From positions 53,730,703-53,794,702 of the forward strand of contig NC_088777.1 of assembly GCF_954871325.1 (NCBI RefSeq): DNA of 64,000 bases, written 5' to 3'. How positions within the stretch are numbered: the stretch's first letter is position 1; each line of letters begins with the position of its first letter. The notes beneath the pieces are model-generated. The model saw only the letters and a program-made list of their open reading frames with translations. It was not told the origin of the DNA and searched no databases. Source of the DNA: Gordionus sp. m RMFG-2023 (Eukaryota > Nematomorpha > Gordioida > Chordodea > Parachordodidae). Below, in pieces: positions 49,501 to 61,614 of the stretch. The translations under genes were made by a program, and so were the position numbers.

Positions 49501-52464
49501 TAGTATAAAATTATGGATTGGCACAGTTCCTGGTAAAGATGAAGCATTAATTTTAAACCGATTATCCATGACATTCAAAGGATTGATATTTAATATGCCC
49601 TTTATTTAAGAGAACGCAAGAAGTTGGACAAATCAAGATTTTTTTTCCACTTGAAATGTTTAAATTTAAAAGGTTAGGGTTGGCATGATATAATAAATTT
49701 GATTAAAATCTTAAGTAAAAGATTCGTTTCAATAAGAATCATCATTTAAATCAATTTACCTTCTTTTTTGCTTGTAAGTAAAAAAAATAAGTCTCTATTT
49801 TAATTCTAGTGATTTGCATTGTAATTTAAAGCAGAGACCTGCAGGTCCAACCCTAAGCCCAGGCCATATTTTAATTTTTTAAAAAATATACCCAAATCAA
49901 GCCTGAAATTTTCTTTTTTAAAAAAATATTTAGGCCAGGCCTAAAAAAACCCCAGCAGCAGTATATTTTACATCTCCATTAGATGCTGTAAAAATTAAAA
50001 ATAAATATATTTCAAATAAATCTGGGCCGGGCCTAAAATCTGAGCCAGACTATGCAAATGGTATATCTGCGGGTTTTTGATTTAAAAGTCAAATTTTTCA
50101 ATTTGCACTGATTTAAATAAATAATGATATTCAATATTCTTAACACTAATAAAAGTAATTCACGGAGTTTATAATAATATTAATAGCTAATAATGGCTAT
50201 TTAAAAAATATGGTCCAGGCACAGCCCGAGCATATTTTTTTTAAAATAAGATATGCCCCAGCTCGGTGGACGGGGCTGCAGGTCTCTGATATAAATATTT
50301 TACTAACATGAAACTAAAATATTAGATATTGTTAACATTAAAATTGTGTTTTGATTTATTGGAGTCTTTTATGGTCAACCCAATAGATCTTTACAACCTT
50401 TCCTCAGGAGTCATTTTTTCCCAGAGGAGGAGTGGATTGGGACCAATATAAATATATTTGTGTATGTTTAAACTAAAAAAAAAATTGTTAAAGAATTATA
50501 TTACTGGATATTTAGCCAAATATAATGTCAATTTTAATTTCCCTTATCTGAACCAAATGCCATGACTCATTTCAAGGATTTTATTATAAAAAAAATCTTC
50601 CTCTCAACTCAAATAATATCATTACACTCCATTATCAAAGTTGGGTTGAATTTATAAAATAAACTTAAAATATGTAGGGGCCATTTGGTCCAGTTAGCTG
50701 ACATAAAGAATACAGAAAAAGATGATTTTGGCACAAGGTCCAAGTCTAAGAAAATGAGCGTAAAAATTTACAGCGAAAATAATAAGAGGCCAATCCTAGC
50801 AAAAAAAATTCATTAGGGCTAGGCCAGGCAATATTTTTAAAATAGATTTTGGGTCATATTAGCCGAAAGGTAATACGGGTTAGGCCAATATATATCAGAG
50901 GAGCTGGTTGTATTGCAGGAATAATATAATCCCTATAAAAACCCCAAGAAGATTCTTGTTGGGCCCCCCATAACTTGAGGCCTAATGAGACCCTTAAATG
51001 TGCAAAAAATTGTCTTGAGATCCCACAGGTGATGGGTGCTGTGGGGGAATCTATTATGCCTCTTATCTCTAGTGACATTGACTAAAAAAAGTGGAATTGG
51101 TAAAATGAATATATAAATTATATAATATAAATTTATAGTCTAAATGTTACTTGTCTTCCCTGACTTTGACAACCTTACCAAATGTTCCTTCTCCTAAAGT
51201 ACTCAATATTTCATCTGATTTATGTTTAGGGGATAAAAATTTTAAAATATTGTTTCATAAAAAACTATAAGAATAAACTATTTTTAAAAGAAAGTAAGCT
51301 AAATTTTGAAAAATTGACAAGAAAATTTTCTTATGAAAAAGTTTCAAGAAAAATTGTTTTTTTAATAATAAAAAAAATCCATGTCTTAGAGTAAAATCAT
51401 ATAATTAAGCATAAATTATATTGTACATCTATCTTGAAGCCAATCTCCGTTATGATAAATTAAATGTCCTTCTTTGTCATCGTCAACACTTCCTTTTCTT
51501 TCTGACTTTTCACGCTTCTTAACATAATTTTATAACCCACCAATCAAATCAAAAAACAAGTGTTCATTTTATAATATCCATCCACAGGGTATCCAGAAGG
51601 CAACACCAGGTAGTAGCATTTCCCAATTTATCATAACACAAATGTTCACGCATGATTTTTTATTATTTTTTAAGTTTGGCAGGAGGGCGTATTTATGTTT
51701 TTATGTTGAAAGACAATGGGACAATTATATGGATTCAAGAATTATATAATCATTTTTTTACAAGTAAATTATAATATATATATAAATAAGTAATAGGATA
51801 ATATCAGATGTAAGAGATTATATAATTATTGGAATAGTTTTCAAAATCTAAACTAACTTACCCTATAATAAGAATTTTCATAAAATTTAGAATATACTCT
51901 TGTGTTGTATCTTTCATATGCAATTGGCATAATTAAAGATTAATTAAAACCACTCTACATATTATTTAAAATTTACATGCAAATTATTTAATTTAGTTTA
52001 TCCTTCTCATTTATTTTTTTAATGTAAAGCAAAACAGAAAAAAACAATAAGATTTGTAATTTTTTAAAAAAATAAATGCATCTCAAAATTTTAAATAATT
52101 CAACAGGTGCATAATTTTAAATTATGTAACATAATTTAATTATAACTTTTTCACTAATCGTGGATCGAGTTTTGTGTTTATGCCTTTTGTGCCGGTGTTT
52201 GTGTCGTTTAGAAGATGTGGTTGATTGGTCATTATCTGAGTGTTGCTTTTGTGAATTACTAAAATCATTATATTTGGAATCACGTGAATATTTTTGTTTA
52301 TGCCTTCTGTGTTTATACTTGTGAGCATTATGGTGACTAAAATTTAATTTTTATTAAGATATTTAAATTAAATTTCACTTTGATTCGTCTTGACTTTCAT
52401 CGTCATGTTGATGATTATATGATCGAGGAGAATGACTGTGAGAACGTTTATAAGACCTTGGCAT
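40590..52464 (-). CDS. CLK: LAMMER/CLK dual-specificity kinase (Doa-like), 11 exons
   Basis: Minus-strand exons: 52379-52464 (ATG 52464), 52147-52336, 51427-51517, 51151-51214, 46274-46390, 46070-46160, 45346 to about 45515, 45039-45162, 44888-44970, 43253-43332, 40590-40998. They give about 501 residues, as usual for CLKs. CLKs phosphorylate SR proteins in the nucleus and control splicing. Domains: a basic/RS-like N-terminus ([29 protein letters not shown]); [21 protein letters not shown]-loop [25 protein letters not shown] with the ATP Lys; [20 protein letters not shown]; catalytic [32 protein letters not shown] with [19 protein letters not shown]; the LAMMER motif as [32 protein letters not shown]; and [10 protein letters not shown]. 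An acidic/basic tail follows. All phases fit except exon 6 to 7, where the frame needs one more base. An in-frame ATG at 52497 could extend the N-terminus. Confidence 0.95.
41735..42470. mobile_element. LTR-retrotransposon fossil: two inverted LTR-like ends
   Basis: 41735-41830 (plus) and 42360-42470 (minus) are inverted copies. Each shows a GTAGGCATCAG...CAATT segment, a purine-rich tract (TTAAAGGAGGG) and then TGTTAYAAT, the layout of a polypurine tract at the start of a 3' LTR. The two ends face each other within the last intron of the LAMMER kinase. The family cannot be fixed (Copia-like suspected). It is broken and old, with no intact gene, and is treated as a fossil. Confidence 0.4.
42600..42950 (+). 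pseudogene. Possible retroelement coding fossil
   Basis: Higher-complexity DNA beside the LTR-like ends, with short protein-like stretches and no long frame. Most simply a decayed internal part of the same fossil. It lies in an intron of the LAMMER kinase. Confidence 0.25.
43438..43640. mobile_element. Foldback MITE, AACGTTTCAAA family
   Basis: Left arm CAGTGCACACAAATTGAACG with TTTCAATGCAGCGTTTCAAAA, and right arm GCTGCGTTGAAATGTTCAAT with TTGTGCGCACTT, are complementary over about 45 bases. About 203 bp, in the LAMMER kinase intron between exons 10 and 9. A duplication at its ends was not clear. Confidence 0.72.
46194..46254 (+). repeat. 32-bp tandem duplication
   Basis: CAATACTATTTATTCATATT followed by GGTTGGTATT is present twice in direct succession, ending only about 20 bases below exon 5 of the LAMMER kinase (46274), inside its downstream intron. 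Confidence 0.8.
47800..48057. mobile_element. Foldback MITE, TAGTGTTGTTAAA family (decayed)
   Basis: Recognisable by CCAAGCTCGGATAATTTACT, TTGGCTAAAATCTAGAGTTAG and an AAGCCGTTAAAACACTG right end; the left half is scrambled. It abuts the intact MITE at 48072. Confidence 0.5.
48072..48399. mobile_element. hAT-type MITE with exact 8-bp duplication
   Basis: 328 bp. The ends CAATGACATATAATAATACC and GGTATTATTATATGTCATTG are perfect inverted repeats, and complementarity continues through CTAGACTGACGATTCATTCA. Flanks AATGCGAC at 48064-48071 and 48400-48407 are identical. The inner arms carry AGCTGGACCCGCCATTTTGG against CCAAGATGGCGTCTCTAGCT. It is in the 4.8-kb intron of the LAMMER kinase. A diverged relative lies at about 62583-62828. 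Confidence 0.93.
49021..49320 (+). repeat. 100-bp tandem triplication
   Basis: Three nearly identical units of about 100 bp, each with ACCCTGTTGGTAAAT, ATTACAGTATTCTAAGGGCT and GGGCTAGGGTAATTTACATT. Only a handful of differences separate the copies, so it is recent. Located in the large LAMMER kinase intron. Confidence 0.92.
49832..50288. mobile_element. GC-rich MITE with CAGAGACCTGCAGG termini
   Basis: Starts CAGAGACCTGCAGGTCC and ends GGGCTGCAGGTCTCTG, inverted over about 14 bases. The interior alternates AAGCCCAGGCC, GGGCCGGGCCTAAA and AT-rich blocks. It is 457 bp, with 6 of 8 flanking bases matching as a possible decayed duplication. It gives the likely true boundaries of the family-2 GC-rich repeats. 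Confidence 0.7.
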
Positions 52465-52497
52465 GTCTAACAAAGTTTCAGTGATATAAGTTAACAT

Positions 52498-53394
52498 GTA
52501 TATGTATGTATATCATTAAAATATTTATTTGGATCTTATCATTTTTGTTAAGCTATTCAAAAAATGGCAATTAATTACTGGCATTTTTATCCACTGAAAA
52601 GTAAGAAATTATACTAATATCAATATATATGTCATTGACTTGTATGCAATTTTTACAAAATACTTTTGTTTATTATATTTTGCCTAATGTATTTTAAATT
52701 TAGGCATATATTTTATAAATTTAACTTTCCTCGAATATTTTTAAATCCACTTTAATGAGGGGAATGTTAAGATATGTATAATTCTTCTCAGTTTAGCATT
52801 TATTTAACTTTTATTTTATAAAATCTACCATTTATCTATTTTGAATATTAAAGTTAACTTATAATTTTATTTTATTTATTAACTATTATCATTATTCACA
52901 TTATATTTTAACTTAAAACTCTCATATTTCCAGTTTACCTAGGTTTATTTTTGCATTGAATATACATATATATGTAGTTTTTTTTAATAAAGAATACTGA
53001 AATCGCTGAAAATGGGGTGGGGGTGGGACATATAAATCATAGATTCAATATATCAGTAGTTATTTTTATTTTATTATATTATAAAAAAACATTACAATTT
53101 TAAGTTATTTAAAAAAAATTCCAAAAATTTAATATTACACTAGTAGATGGCCCGTCAAACTGGCGGGGAATGAAAATTTTATTTGTTCTTTTATGATAGA
53201 TATTACCTTTTATTTAAAAACCATATCCAATTATTATTCTTTTTACGCCCCCCCCCCCATTCAGGTTGTCTAACCCATTAGAACTAAGAGTGAAAACTAT
53301 TTTTTAGTCAAAATATATAGCTTTTTGTTTAGATATTACTGATTACCTAATGACTAATATTTCATATTAAAAAATCCCAAGCCAGGACCAAGCC
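52498..53394. other. Region upstream of the LAMMER kinase, no gene recognised
   Basis: AT-rich DNA holding the presumed promoter and any 5' non-coding exon of the kinase. The sequence TTTGTTAG directly before the ATG-bearing segment could be an acceptor for such an exon. A GC patch at about 53150 reads ATGGCCCGTCAAACTGGCGGGG; no frame follows. Confidence 0.35.
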
Positions 53395-53973
53395 CAGCAT
53401 CTACATGACAAGATTTTTACTGGATGCAAACCTCGTTCAAAAACCTTTGCCTACCCCCCTAAAAAATCCCCGCCGCCTTCGGTGGTGGTGTTTTTTATTA
53501 TTATTTTCATCTATTTATTTATTAATACTCTTTTTAAAGAATTTATAAAGGATAACTTAAATTAATCTATCTCTACTACCAACTATCGATATTTTGTAAT
53601 ATATATAATTTATTTGTTAGATAATAAATTCAATTAAGACCTCCATTATTTACAATGAATTAATTATTATGGCATTATGAGATTGATAGAAATATCTAAA
53701 CCTTTTAAATTACATTTAAAAGGATAGTTTATTTGGAAAACAATGTGTATGATTGTTTGCAATATATAGATTTGGTCGATGAATTGTATTATAATAATAC
53801 TATAATAAAAGTATTAATTTTTACAGCATTAAATTTTGTCCTATTTCATCTCAAAATTTAATAGATAACCCGCCAAAAAATTTATCCTACCCCCATTAAA
53901 GCAGCCTACCCCCAACCCCCTCAAAAAAATAGGATGCAAACTGTTCCTATCCCTCCCGCTCATGTAGACGCTG
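53395..53973 (+). mobile_element. hAT-type MITE, CAGCGTCTACATGA family, copy 1
   Basis: 579 bp, from CAGCATCTACATGAC to CATGTAGACGCTG, with flanks ACCAAGCC and TCCAAGCC (7 of 8 identical). The interior has a CGCCGCCTTCGG block, TACCAACTATCGATATTTTG and a GGATGCAAACTGTTCC end. Non-coding. Confidence 0.88.
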
Positions 53974-54117
53974 TCCAAGCCCACAATAACTTTGAAAAAA
54001 TTTCCCCAAACCCTATCAAGAATCATAATAATTTTGATGGTTCAGAACTATAATAAAATTTTTTAAAAATCAGAATTTATTTAGAAATGCAATCAAAATC
54101 AGCATGGTCCTTGGGTT

Positions 54118-54235
54118 TTTGATCAGGCCCAGCCCTGGCCTCAAAAATTTTTTTTAGGTCATTGTCAGGCCAATATTATATATTAAAAAATTTGCAAGCG
54201 TCGAAGATCTTACTTTTAAAAAATCCCCCAAGCCC
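54118..54235. repeat. GC-rich family-2 fragment
   Basis: CAGGCCCAGCCCTGGCC and AGGTCATTGTCAGGCC blocks between two CAGCGTCTACATGA MITEs; non-coding. Confidence 0.45.
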
Positions 54236-54274
54236 AGCACAAAATTTTAAAAATTTTTTCTCACCCTCCAGCCA

Positions 54275-54846
54275 GCGTCTACATGACAGGATTTTCACTG
54301 GATGTAAGCCCCCTTCAAAAACCTTGCCTACCCCCATAAAAAATTCACGCCGCCTTCGGCGACGGACGGTGTCTCTTTATCATTATTTTCACCTGTTTAT
54401 TTATTGATACTCTTTTCAAAGAATATATAAAGGATAACTTAAATTAATCTATCTCTACTACCAACTATCGATATTTTGTGAATATAAAGAATTTATTTTT
54501 TAGAGAATAAATTCAATTAAAACCTCCATTATTTACAATGAATTAATTAATATGGCATTATGAGCTTGCTGATATCTAAACCTTTTATTTAAAAGGATAG
54601 TTTATCTGGAAAACAATGTGTATGATTGTTTGCAATATATAGATTTGGTCGATGAATTGTATTATAATAATACTATAATAAAAGTATTAATTTTTACAGC
54701 AATAAATTTTGTCCTATTTCATCTCAAAATTTAATCGATAACCCCCCAAAAATTTTATCCTACCCCCATTAAAGCAGCTTACCCTCTATCCCCTCAAAAA
54801 AATAGGATGCAAACTGTTCCTACCCCTCCCGCTCATGTAGACGCTG
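54275..54846 (+). mobile_element. hAT-type MITE, CAGCGTCTACATGA family, copy 2
   Basis: 572 bp, from CAGCGTCTACATGACAGG to CATGTAGACGCTG, highly similar to copy 1 and in the same direction about 300 bases away. The flanks CCTCCAGC and GGTCCAGC share 6 of 8 bases. Confidence 0.88.
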
Positions 54847-55035
54847 GGTCCAGCCCATAATAATTTTAAAACGTAATTATATCCTTTGAATATAAAAATT
54901 TAGAAATGCGTTATAACGTAATACAACAAGTTAATAAATCGAAATTGATATAAAATAAAAACTCACTATATTAACAAAAATAGTTTAGTTATAAATATAA
55001 AAAGTAAAGCCTATCCATATAAGTTACACATATAC

Positions 55036-55252
55036 ATAGTGTTGTAAAACGGCTCATATGAGCCGATTTCTAAAAACGGCTAACTCAATACTTCATCCAG
55101 AAAAATATTACATAAACCTGAAGATTTTGTGCATAGAAGGAACAAAGGTCTATACATATATTATCGAAATCTTGAGACTTATGAAATATTTTCCTGGCTA
55201 AAATATTGAGTTAGCCATTTTTAAAAATCGGTTCAAAACGAGCCATTTAACA
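55036..55252. mobile_element. Foldback MITE, TAGTGTTGTTAAA family (best-preserved copy)
   Basis: Starts TAGTGTTGTAAAACGGCTC and ends GAGCCATTTAACAACAATA, about 217 bp. Complementary arms run through GAGCCGATTTCTAAAAACGG, CTAACTCAATACTTCATCC and their counterparts on the right. The flanking 8-mers CATATACA and CACATACA match at 7 of 8 positions, supporting a hAT-type 8-bp duplication for the family. Confidence 0.82.
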
Positions 55253-55540
55253 ACAATACACATACATTTTAATTAACATTCCATTTGATTTAAAGATTTA
55301 TAACATAGAAATTAAAATCAAAATAAGGTTTTCTTATGAATCTATTAAAAGACCATAATTAAGAGTATTTTTGGAGCCATAAGATGTTACCAAGAAATAG
55401 TGAAATTAGGGGAACTAGGATAAAAATGAAGATAAAGATTTTTTAATAGAGGCTCCTAAAATAATAGTCAAACTTACATATCATTTTGCCTGAGGTTGTG
55501 TTATTAACCTAAATAACTTTTAATAATAAATGCTAACTAG

Positions 55541-55914
55541 CAGTGTATACATTTGCATCCAATTTTTTTGAGGATGGTATGGCTAGGGGTAGGATAAATT
55601 TGTTGACGGTTATCTATAAAATTATTTCGATAAAATAAGGCAAATGTATTGCTGCTATATAAAAATCCTTTTATTATAGTCATATTTAATACAATGATAT
55701 TGCTAAATATCGACCAAATATATATACACAATCGTATACATTATTTTCCAAAAGAAACTATATCTGAATAATTTTATGATATCTATTTAAATGTAAATTA
55801 AAAGGTGATATAATTAAAAGGTGTAATTATTTCAAATAAATTTGAGGGGGAGTGGGGTAAATATCGGGTTTTGAGGGGGGTTTGCATCTTGTAAAAATTC
55901 TCTTGCAGATGCTG
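55541..55914 (-). mobile_element. hAT-type MITE, diverged CAGCGTCTACATGA relative
   Basis: 374 bp with exact flanking 8-mers CTAACTAG (55533-55540 and 55915-55922). The termini are CAGTGTATACATTTGC and CTCTTGCAGATGCTG. The interior GGTAGGATAAATTTGTTG and ATATCGACCAAATATA matches the 580-bp family in reverse, but the CGCCGCCTTCGG half is missing. An internally deleted, independently mobilised derivative. Confidence 0.85.
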
Positions 55915-56839
55915 CTAACTAGATAGGAATTAAAGGTTTTTATGGTTTAGTTACTAACTCTGTCTAATACAGTTTTGAAAATAATATACTATACACGAAA
56001 TTATCTAAATTTTAAATTAAGTGAATCCGCCGGCAATAAACATATTTTTTTATAAAAAGTTAAAGAGTTTATATCTATAGCAACGACATCCTTAGCTTTT
56101 CAAAGAGGGTGGGGTGATGATTTATTTTAAAGAGTGACTAAATTTATTTTCGGTATAATTGAACATGAATAATAAATATGATTAATTATAATAATGATAA
56201 ATAAAAGATTAAAAGATTCAATTGGAATAAAATATAAAAATTCAAGTGGCATATTCTAATATCCTTCGTCTCTTTAACCTTTAATTAATATTTCTCTCTA
56301 AACTTAATCGTCGCCAATGTGGTATTTAAGATGTAAAAGATTTTATAAGAATATAATATAATTTTATTTTATTTTATCAAATTAAAAAGATCAAAAGATA
56401 ATTTAACTTTAACAATAATATATTTATATCTTCTTCGAAAGCACATATACGATAATCAATCAATTACCATTTAGTATCCACAAACAAAATGCAATTTTTT
56501 TAAAGTTAATACAATACACTTATAAAAAATAAATATTTTTTAATCGACCTAACAAGTACCTATATTAAGTTCCTTTTATTTTCTAAATCCTTACAGATAG
56601 AATACTCTAAAAATTTTTTGTTTAATGTAATGGGAAAACTGTAGAAAAATGGTAGCCGTTTAAAGAAGCAAGTTTAATGTTCCAAATAAGAGCATATTTC
56701 CAGGTCTCTATAGGTAAATGGACCACTTGTAAAATAAGGCTTTAAAAATAATTTCCTGTTATCACAAGACTTGATTTCAGTTCTCAGAAGATAAAAATTC
56801 TAATGAATTAATTACTTTGTTTTGCCTAATATCTAGATC

Positions 56840-57290
56840 CTAGGTTTAAATTTTTTTTTAACAAAGAGGAATATATTATAGCTATAAATCATTTATTGGC
56901 GATATTGGAATATATTAAAAATTTTAAGGATGAGAATTTAAATATAAATAGTAATTAGTATAAATCTTCTGAAGAACGACAAGAATATGATAAATTAGGA
57001 AAGTTTCTAAGGTCCAAGGATAAATACAAAATGTGTGATATTCTATCAACTATAAAAAAAATTTTGAGCGGGTCTAGATGAATCAAAAAATTTGCTAGAA
57101 TACTGGGAATCCAATAAAATGAATTGACCCAAATTGTATTAGCAACTCCACGTAGCTTGGTAAGTATTGACCGTTGTTTTTCACACTCAAATTTAATATA
57201 AATGATGATATTTTAGAAAATATATAATTTCTTCGATGTAATGATTGATTCAAAGATGAATTAAAATGTGCATATTTTAAAAAATGTATT
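56840..57290 (+). pseudogene. hAT transposase C-terminal relic
   Basis: Translated pieces read LEYWESNKMN, ATPRSLVSIDRCFSHSN and YNFFDVMIDSKMN, matching the order of the hATC dimerisation domain (xYWxxN, the S-x-ERxFS motif, then a final helix). Several stops and frame changes break it. It is unlike the intact transposase at 15361 and belongs to another hAT lineage. Surrounding DNA is AT-rich. Confidence 0.6.
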
Positions 57291-58009
57291 TACATATTTT
57301 TCTAGAAACGTTCGAACAAGGTCTAACGAAACGGGAACGGGACAATTTTTTAACCGGAACTGGAACGTAACGACTTCTTAAGCGGATACATTTTAAATAT
57401 CAAAATTAAGAATCTCAGTGTTATCTACATTTATTTTGGTTAATAAGTCTGACTTTTGATTTATTTTAGCCTAATATTAAATATTTCTAAAAGTATATTC
57501 ACTTATAGACAACTGAGGAATGTGGATTTTGTTTTTTAATGTGGGTAGTAGTTATAGTCATGGACTTAATTGTAGAGCTAGAATTCATAAAATAAATATT
57601 TAAAAATGGAACACCCTTCATTCGCTCCGAATGGATCCTAGCCTTACATTCCTCTAAATGAAGGAAACGACACTACTAAATAAAAATATATTGTTCAATT
57701 AGTTTTTGGTCTACTGTGAAATCTTGGGAAATATATAAATTCTATATACGAAAAAAAATAAATTCTAACTCATTCTTTGAAATATTATCGGTTTTTTTTC
57801 CCAGATCTCATACAAAATATAATGGTATATTAAAACATGTATATTATTTATTACTTATTCATCTATCTAAATTGTAAGTTTCATTTCCATTATTTTACCT
57901 AAATAATAACGTTATAAACAATATAAATCATGCATAGGGCCCAAAGTTGATTTGCTTTTCATAAGCAATAATGCAATAACTATCCAATGAAGATAGGTTG
58001 CATCTTAAT

Positions 58010-58400
58010 TAGCTTAAGATTCGTTATAGGAGTAGATTCATTTCATATTACAAATAGATGAAAGTTGAGTTATTGAAATCAACAACCGCCGAAAATATGA
58101 TTAATGTTAAGAAGTTGGTTTGCCCAGATTTGGAACTCCTAGGCATCTGGTAACTTATAATGAACCGCTATTGATTTCGGTTTAGAAATATTTGCAAACA
58201 AGAAAATATTCAACTCATCCTTATAATGCCATACCTTCCTAAATCTAACGTACAGATTGAACGTACTATACGAATACTAATTGGAAAATATTACGCCTTA
58301 AAAGAAACGATAAAATGAGTCAAGAGATTTACGCTCTTATAGGATGAGAGTTCACATTGCTACTGAAAGATCTCTGGATAAGTTAATGTTGGAAGTTATC
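58010..58400 (+). pseudogene. Possible LTR-retrotransposon integrase fossil
   Basis: Short translated pieces in this higher-complexity stretch resemble the end of a Gypsy-type integrase core (a HPYNA...ER-type segment). Old and broken, with no LTRs seen nearby. Recorded as a fossil only; the family call is tentative. Confidence 0.3.
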
Positions 58401-58699
58401 ACGTATAGCTTACATGTTCTTTTTTATCTTGTGAAATCGGTATTGTTTATTACACTTTTTCAAGACGATTATCATTGTAAACGGTTTTATAATGGATTTA
58501 TATTATTTATTTTTCACAAGTAGCATTATATAAGGTGTTTACAACGAAGATATATAAATATATACGAGCTTAAAATTACATTCTTTTTCAATTTTGGTAG
58601 CGCATTTTTATTTTTTGTATTCGAATTTTTTATGATGAAAACTAATGACAAAATTGATTAATAAAAAGTAAACTATTTGGATTAATAAAGTTAAATGAT

Positions 58700-60857
58700 T
58701 TTCCCCTTAATTATTAATGTAATGAAAAACCATGGGCTTCTCCCAGGTGTGGCTCAGACCCAGTATTCCCATTTCCTTTTGTAGAATCATCCTAGACTAT
58801 GCTCAAAGCACCGCCACTTTAACTGGGTCCCCAAGTCCTTACCTTTAAAAATTACCAATAATTCGATCGCTATGGAACCTTCCCCCACATCATAGCTCGG
58901 ATGGGGGCTGCTTATTCGACCCCAAACATTTCAGGAAGGAATTTAAAAATCAATTTAAAATAGTGGAGATAAAATTCAATAAAGAAGATCGAAGAGAGTG
59001 AGCAAGGAAACAAGAAATGACAACCGGTTTGGTAGAGGAATGAGTTAAGCTGGGATTGATAGAAGGGTCTGTTGTTAAGAGGAGATTTCATTCTTAGAAG
59101 GCAGAGGGTGAATCTTTTAGTAAGCATATTAATCAGTTACAACTGAGAAGTGGGGCATAAATTGGGGGTTCAGAATAGGAAACAGAGGGAGTGATGACAC
59201 ATGACCTGAATGAGATGGGAAAAACTATTGAAATGGAAGACTTATCAAACGGAGCGGAACTCAATCGACAATGGATACCATCTAAATTCAACAGCCAGTT
59301 TAGAATCGATCAAGATCACAGCAGCGCCTACATCATCCGATCAAATGCCTGATTAAAAAATTATATTTAAAATCGTTAAAATCTATTTTTAATTCATTAC
59401 GAGGATTACATATGATGTTGTGATTGGCATTTGAAGTAAATTTTGCTATGATGTTTTATAGTTAGCCTTTAATAAATTCCCTTAAATATCAATCGATAAT
59501 ATGGTTAATCTCAAGCAATTTAATTTACATCCAAAAAATGATATGACTGGGGTTTTACATTGTATATGTTGTATCTTTTGATTTGTAATTGACAGATATG
59601 GACATTTTTTAATAATATATTGCACTTAAAAATTTGAAGTTAATAAATAAATTATTCGATCAAGATTAATATCTATTACAAGGTGAATCACAGCTGTTCC
59701 TCTACCTCATCTTTACTCTAATAATGTCAAGCTTGAAATGTTTTTTTTTACAAATCTATAGGCAGATAATTATTACTAACCAATAACTTTAAATGAATAA
59801 AGACATAGTTTAAAGTCAAAATTCAGAATTATGTCACCTGAAAGGTACATTTTGAGATAGTCTACCAGATGTGATTCGTAGGATAATTTTATTATTATTT
59901 TCTATCTGGATTATGATTGACAACAACAAAAGTTTGATATCAAAATGACATATTTTGAAACGGAAAAAAAATAAATAAAAAATCCAATAAATATAGTGTG
60001 TGGTATTTTAATTATATCTGTAGAATCGAAAAAAATCAAAATTATGTACAATTTGTGAGAATTATATATATTATATAGTATATTATATATATAAAAAAAA
60101 TTATTCGTTAGATTTTCCATAAATTTAATAGGTCAAAAACCGCCAAAATAGATCCATCAAAAATGGCCGTAAATTGGACAAAATAAATATTTTGAAGATC
60201 AGTTTGTGTGACAAACATTAATAAAAATATTAAATGGTAAATAATAAATATATTTTTAAAATTTAAAAAAAAAATGATTTACAATAAATAATGATATTTT
60301 ACTTATATTACTATATATAAATATTTTATAATAAATAAACTTTCTTGATTTTTAAAATATCACATTATTTTTCTTTAAAAATATATAAATAAAGTTTTAA
60401 AAGATATATAATTAATAAAATAAACTATATCATGTGAGCTTGTTTTTTTTTGGCATTTTATTTGATTAGGAAAGAAATGGCGCTATTATTTTATATGAGC
60501 TCCCATACGTTTGAGGGCTAAGAATGCATTTTTAGCTTTCTAATAAATTTAAAAAAAATATTAAGATTATACCATTCAAATTTCATTCATTCATTTACAC
60601 ACTCAATCAATCATTCATTCATTTATGCATACATTCATTCATGACTTGATAACATGTGATTAAATGAATGAATATTTATTTACATTCCATTTTCTTCGAA
60701 CCACGAATTTTTTGAGATTTCCTTTGGATAATAACTTTTCGGCTTGCGTCATCTTTATTTTTATTATTTTTATCGCATTGTAACAATTAGAACCAAAAAT
60801 GATTTAAATTTCAAATTCAAACTTAAATTTAATAAAAAAATGCTAATCCGATTAAAT
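58700..60857. other. Mixed-complexity and AT-rich DNA without a recognised gene
   Basis: 58730-59340 is less AT-rich and may be decayed mobile-element coding DNA, but no domain could be read. 59340-60857 is AT-rich with CATTCATT-type runs near 60590-60660. Terminal exons of the kinase gene at 61.6 kb may lie here (a calmodulin-binding or autoinhibitory helix is expected after the kinase fold), but none was found. Confidence 0.35.
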
Positions 60858-61095
60858 ACTCTAAGAAAAGAACCAAATTCCTGTAGAAATAATCTCAATT
60901 AGGGTTTCCAGGTGTAGTGGTACTACACTGTGTAAGACAATTCTACGTTAAAACCATTTTATCTCCCTTCCATCTTACTCTAAGAAAAGACCCAAATTCC
61001 TGTAGAAATAATCTCAATTAGGGTTTCCAGGTGTAGTAGTACTACACTGTGTAAGACAATGCTACGTTAAAACCATTTTATCTTCCTTCCATCTT
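60858..61095 (+). repeat. 119-bp tandem duplication
   Basis: Units 60858-60976 and 60977-61095 differ at only a few positions. Each contains CCAAATTCCTGTAGAAATAA, the palindrome-like GTAGTRGTACTACACTG and CATTTTATCTYCCTTCCATC. Non-coding. Confidence 0.92.
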
Positions 61096-61614
61096 ACAGG
61101 CGCTAACATTTACGCTCACAATTATAAGAACTTTGAATAAAGAAATAAAATTTTAAATAAATTTCCATTTATGAGGAGGGGATATGGATAGGAAGAGAGA
61201 TCAAAATACCCCGACAGTAAAAAACCGGATAACCCTGATCCCGATAGTCCCACGTGATCGAGGAGAACGTTGAATATCAAAATCTGGTTCTAAATTAAAT
61301 TTCGGGCAAAAATGTGGATTGACACATGACAATAATCATGCCAAATAAAAATAAAATCGTGTCAACCCACAGGTCTTAGCTTGCTCATTATATAGGCTAA
61401 GTAAAATGCGTTCTTCCGCAAATTAATTTTCCATCCGTTACCTAGGCTTAAAATATTTGGGTCTGGTTCGGTTTTTTAATTTGTTAATGTTCAGTTTCAA
61501 AAAATTGATCTTTAAGACCCAGACCGGAAGTGTGACAATTACAATGTATACGAATTTGGTTTGTATTACATTTTTCATTTAAAAGGCAATATTAATTTTT
61601 TAAAATGAACTAAC

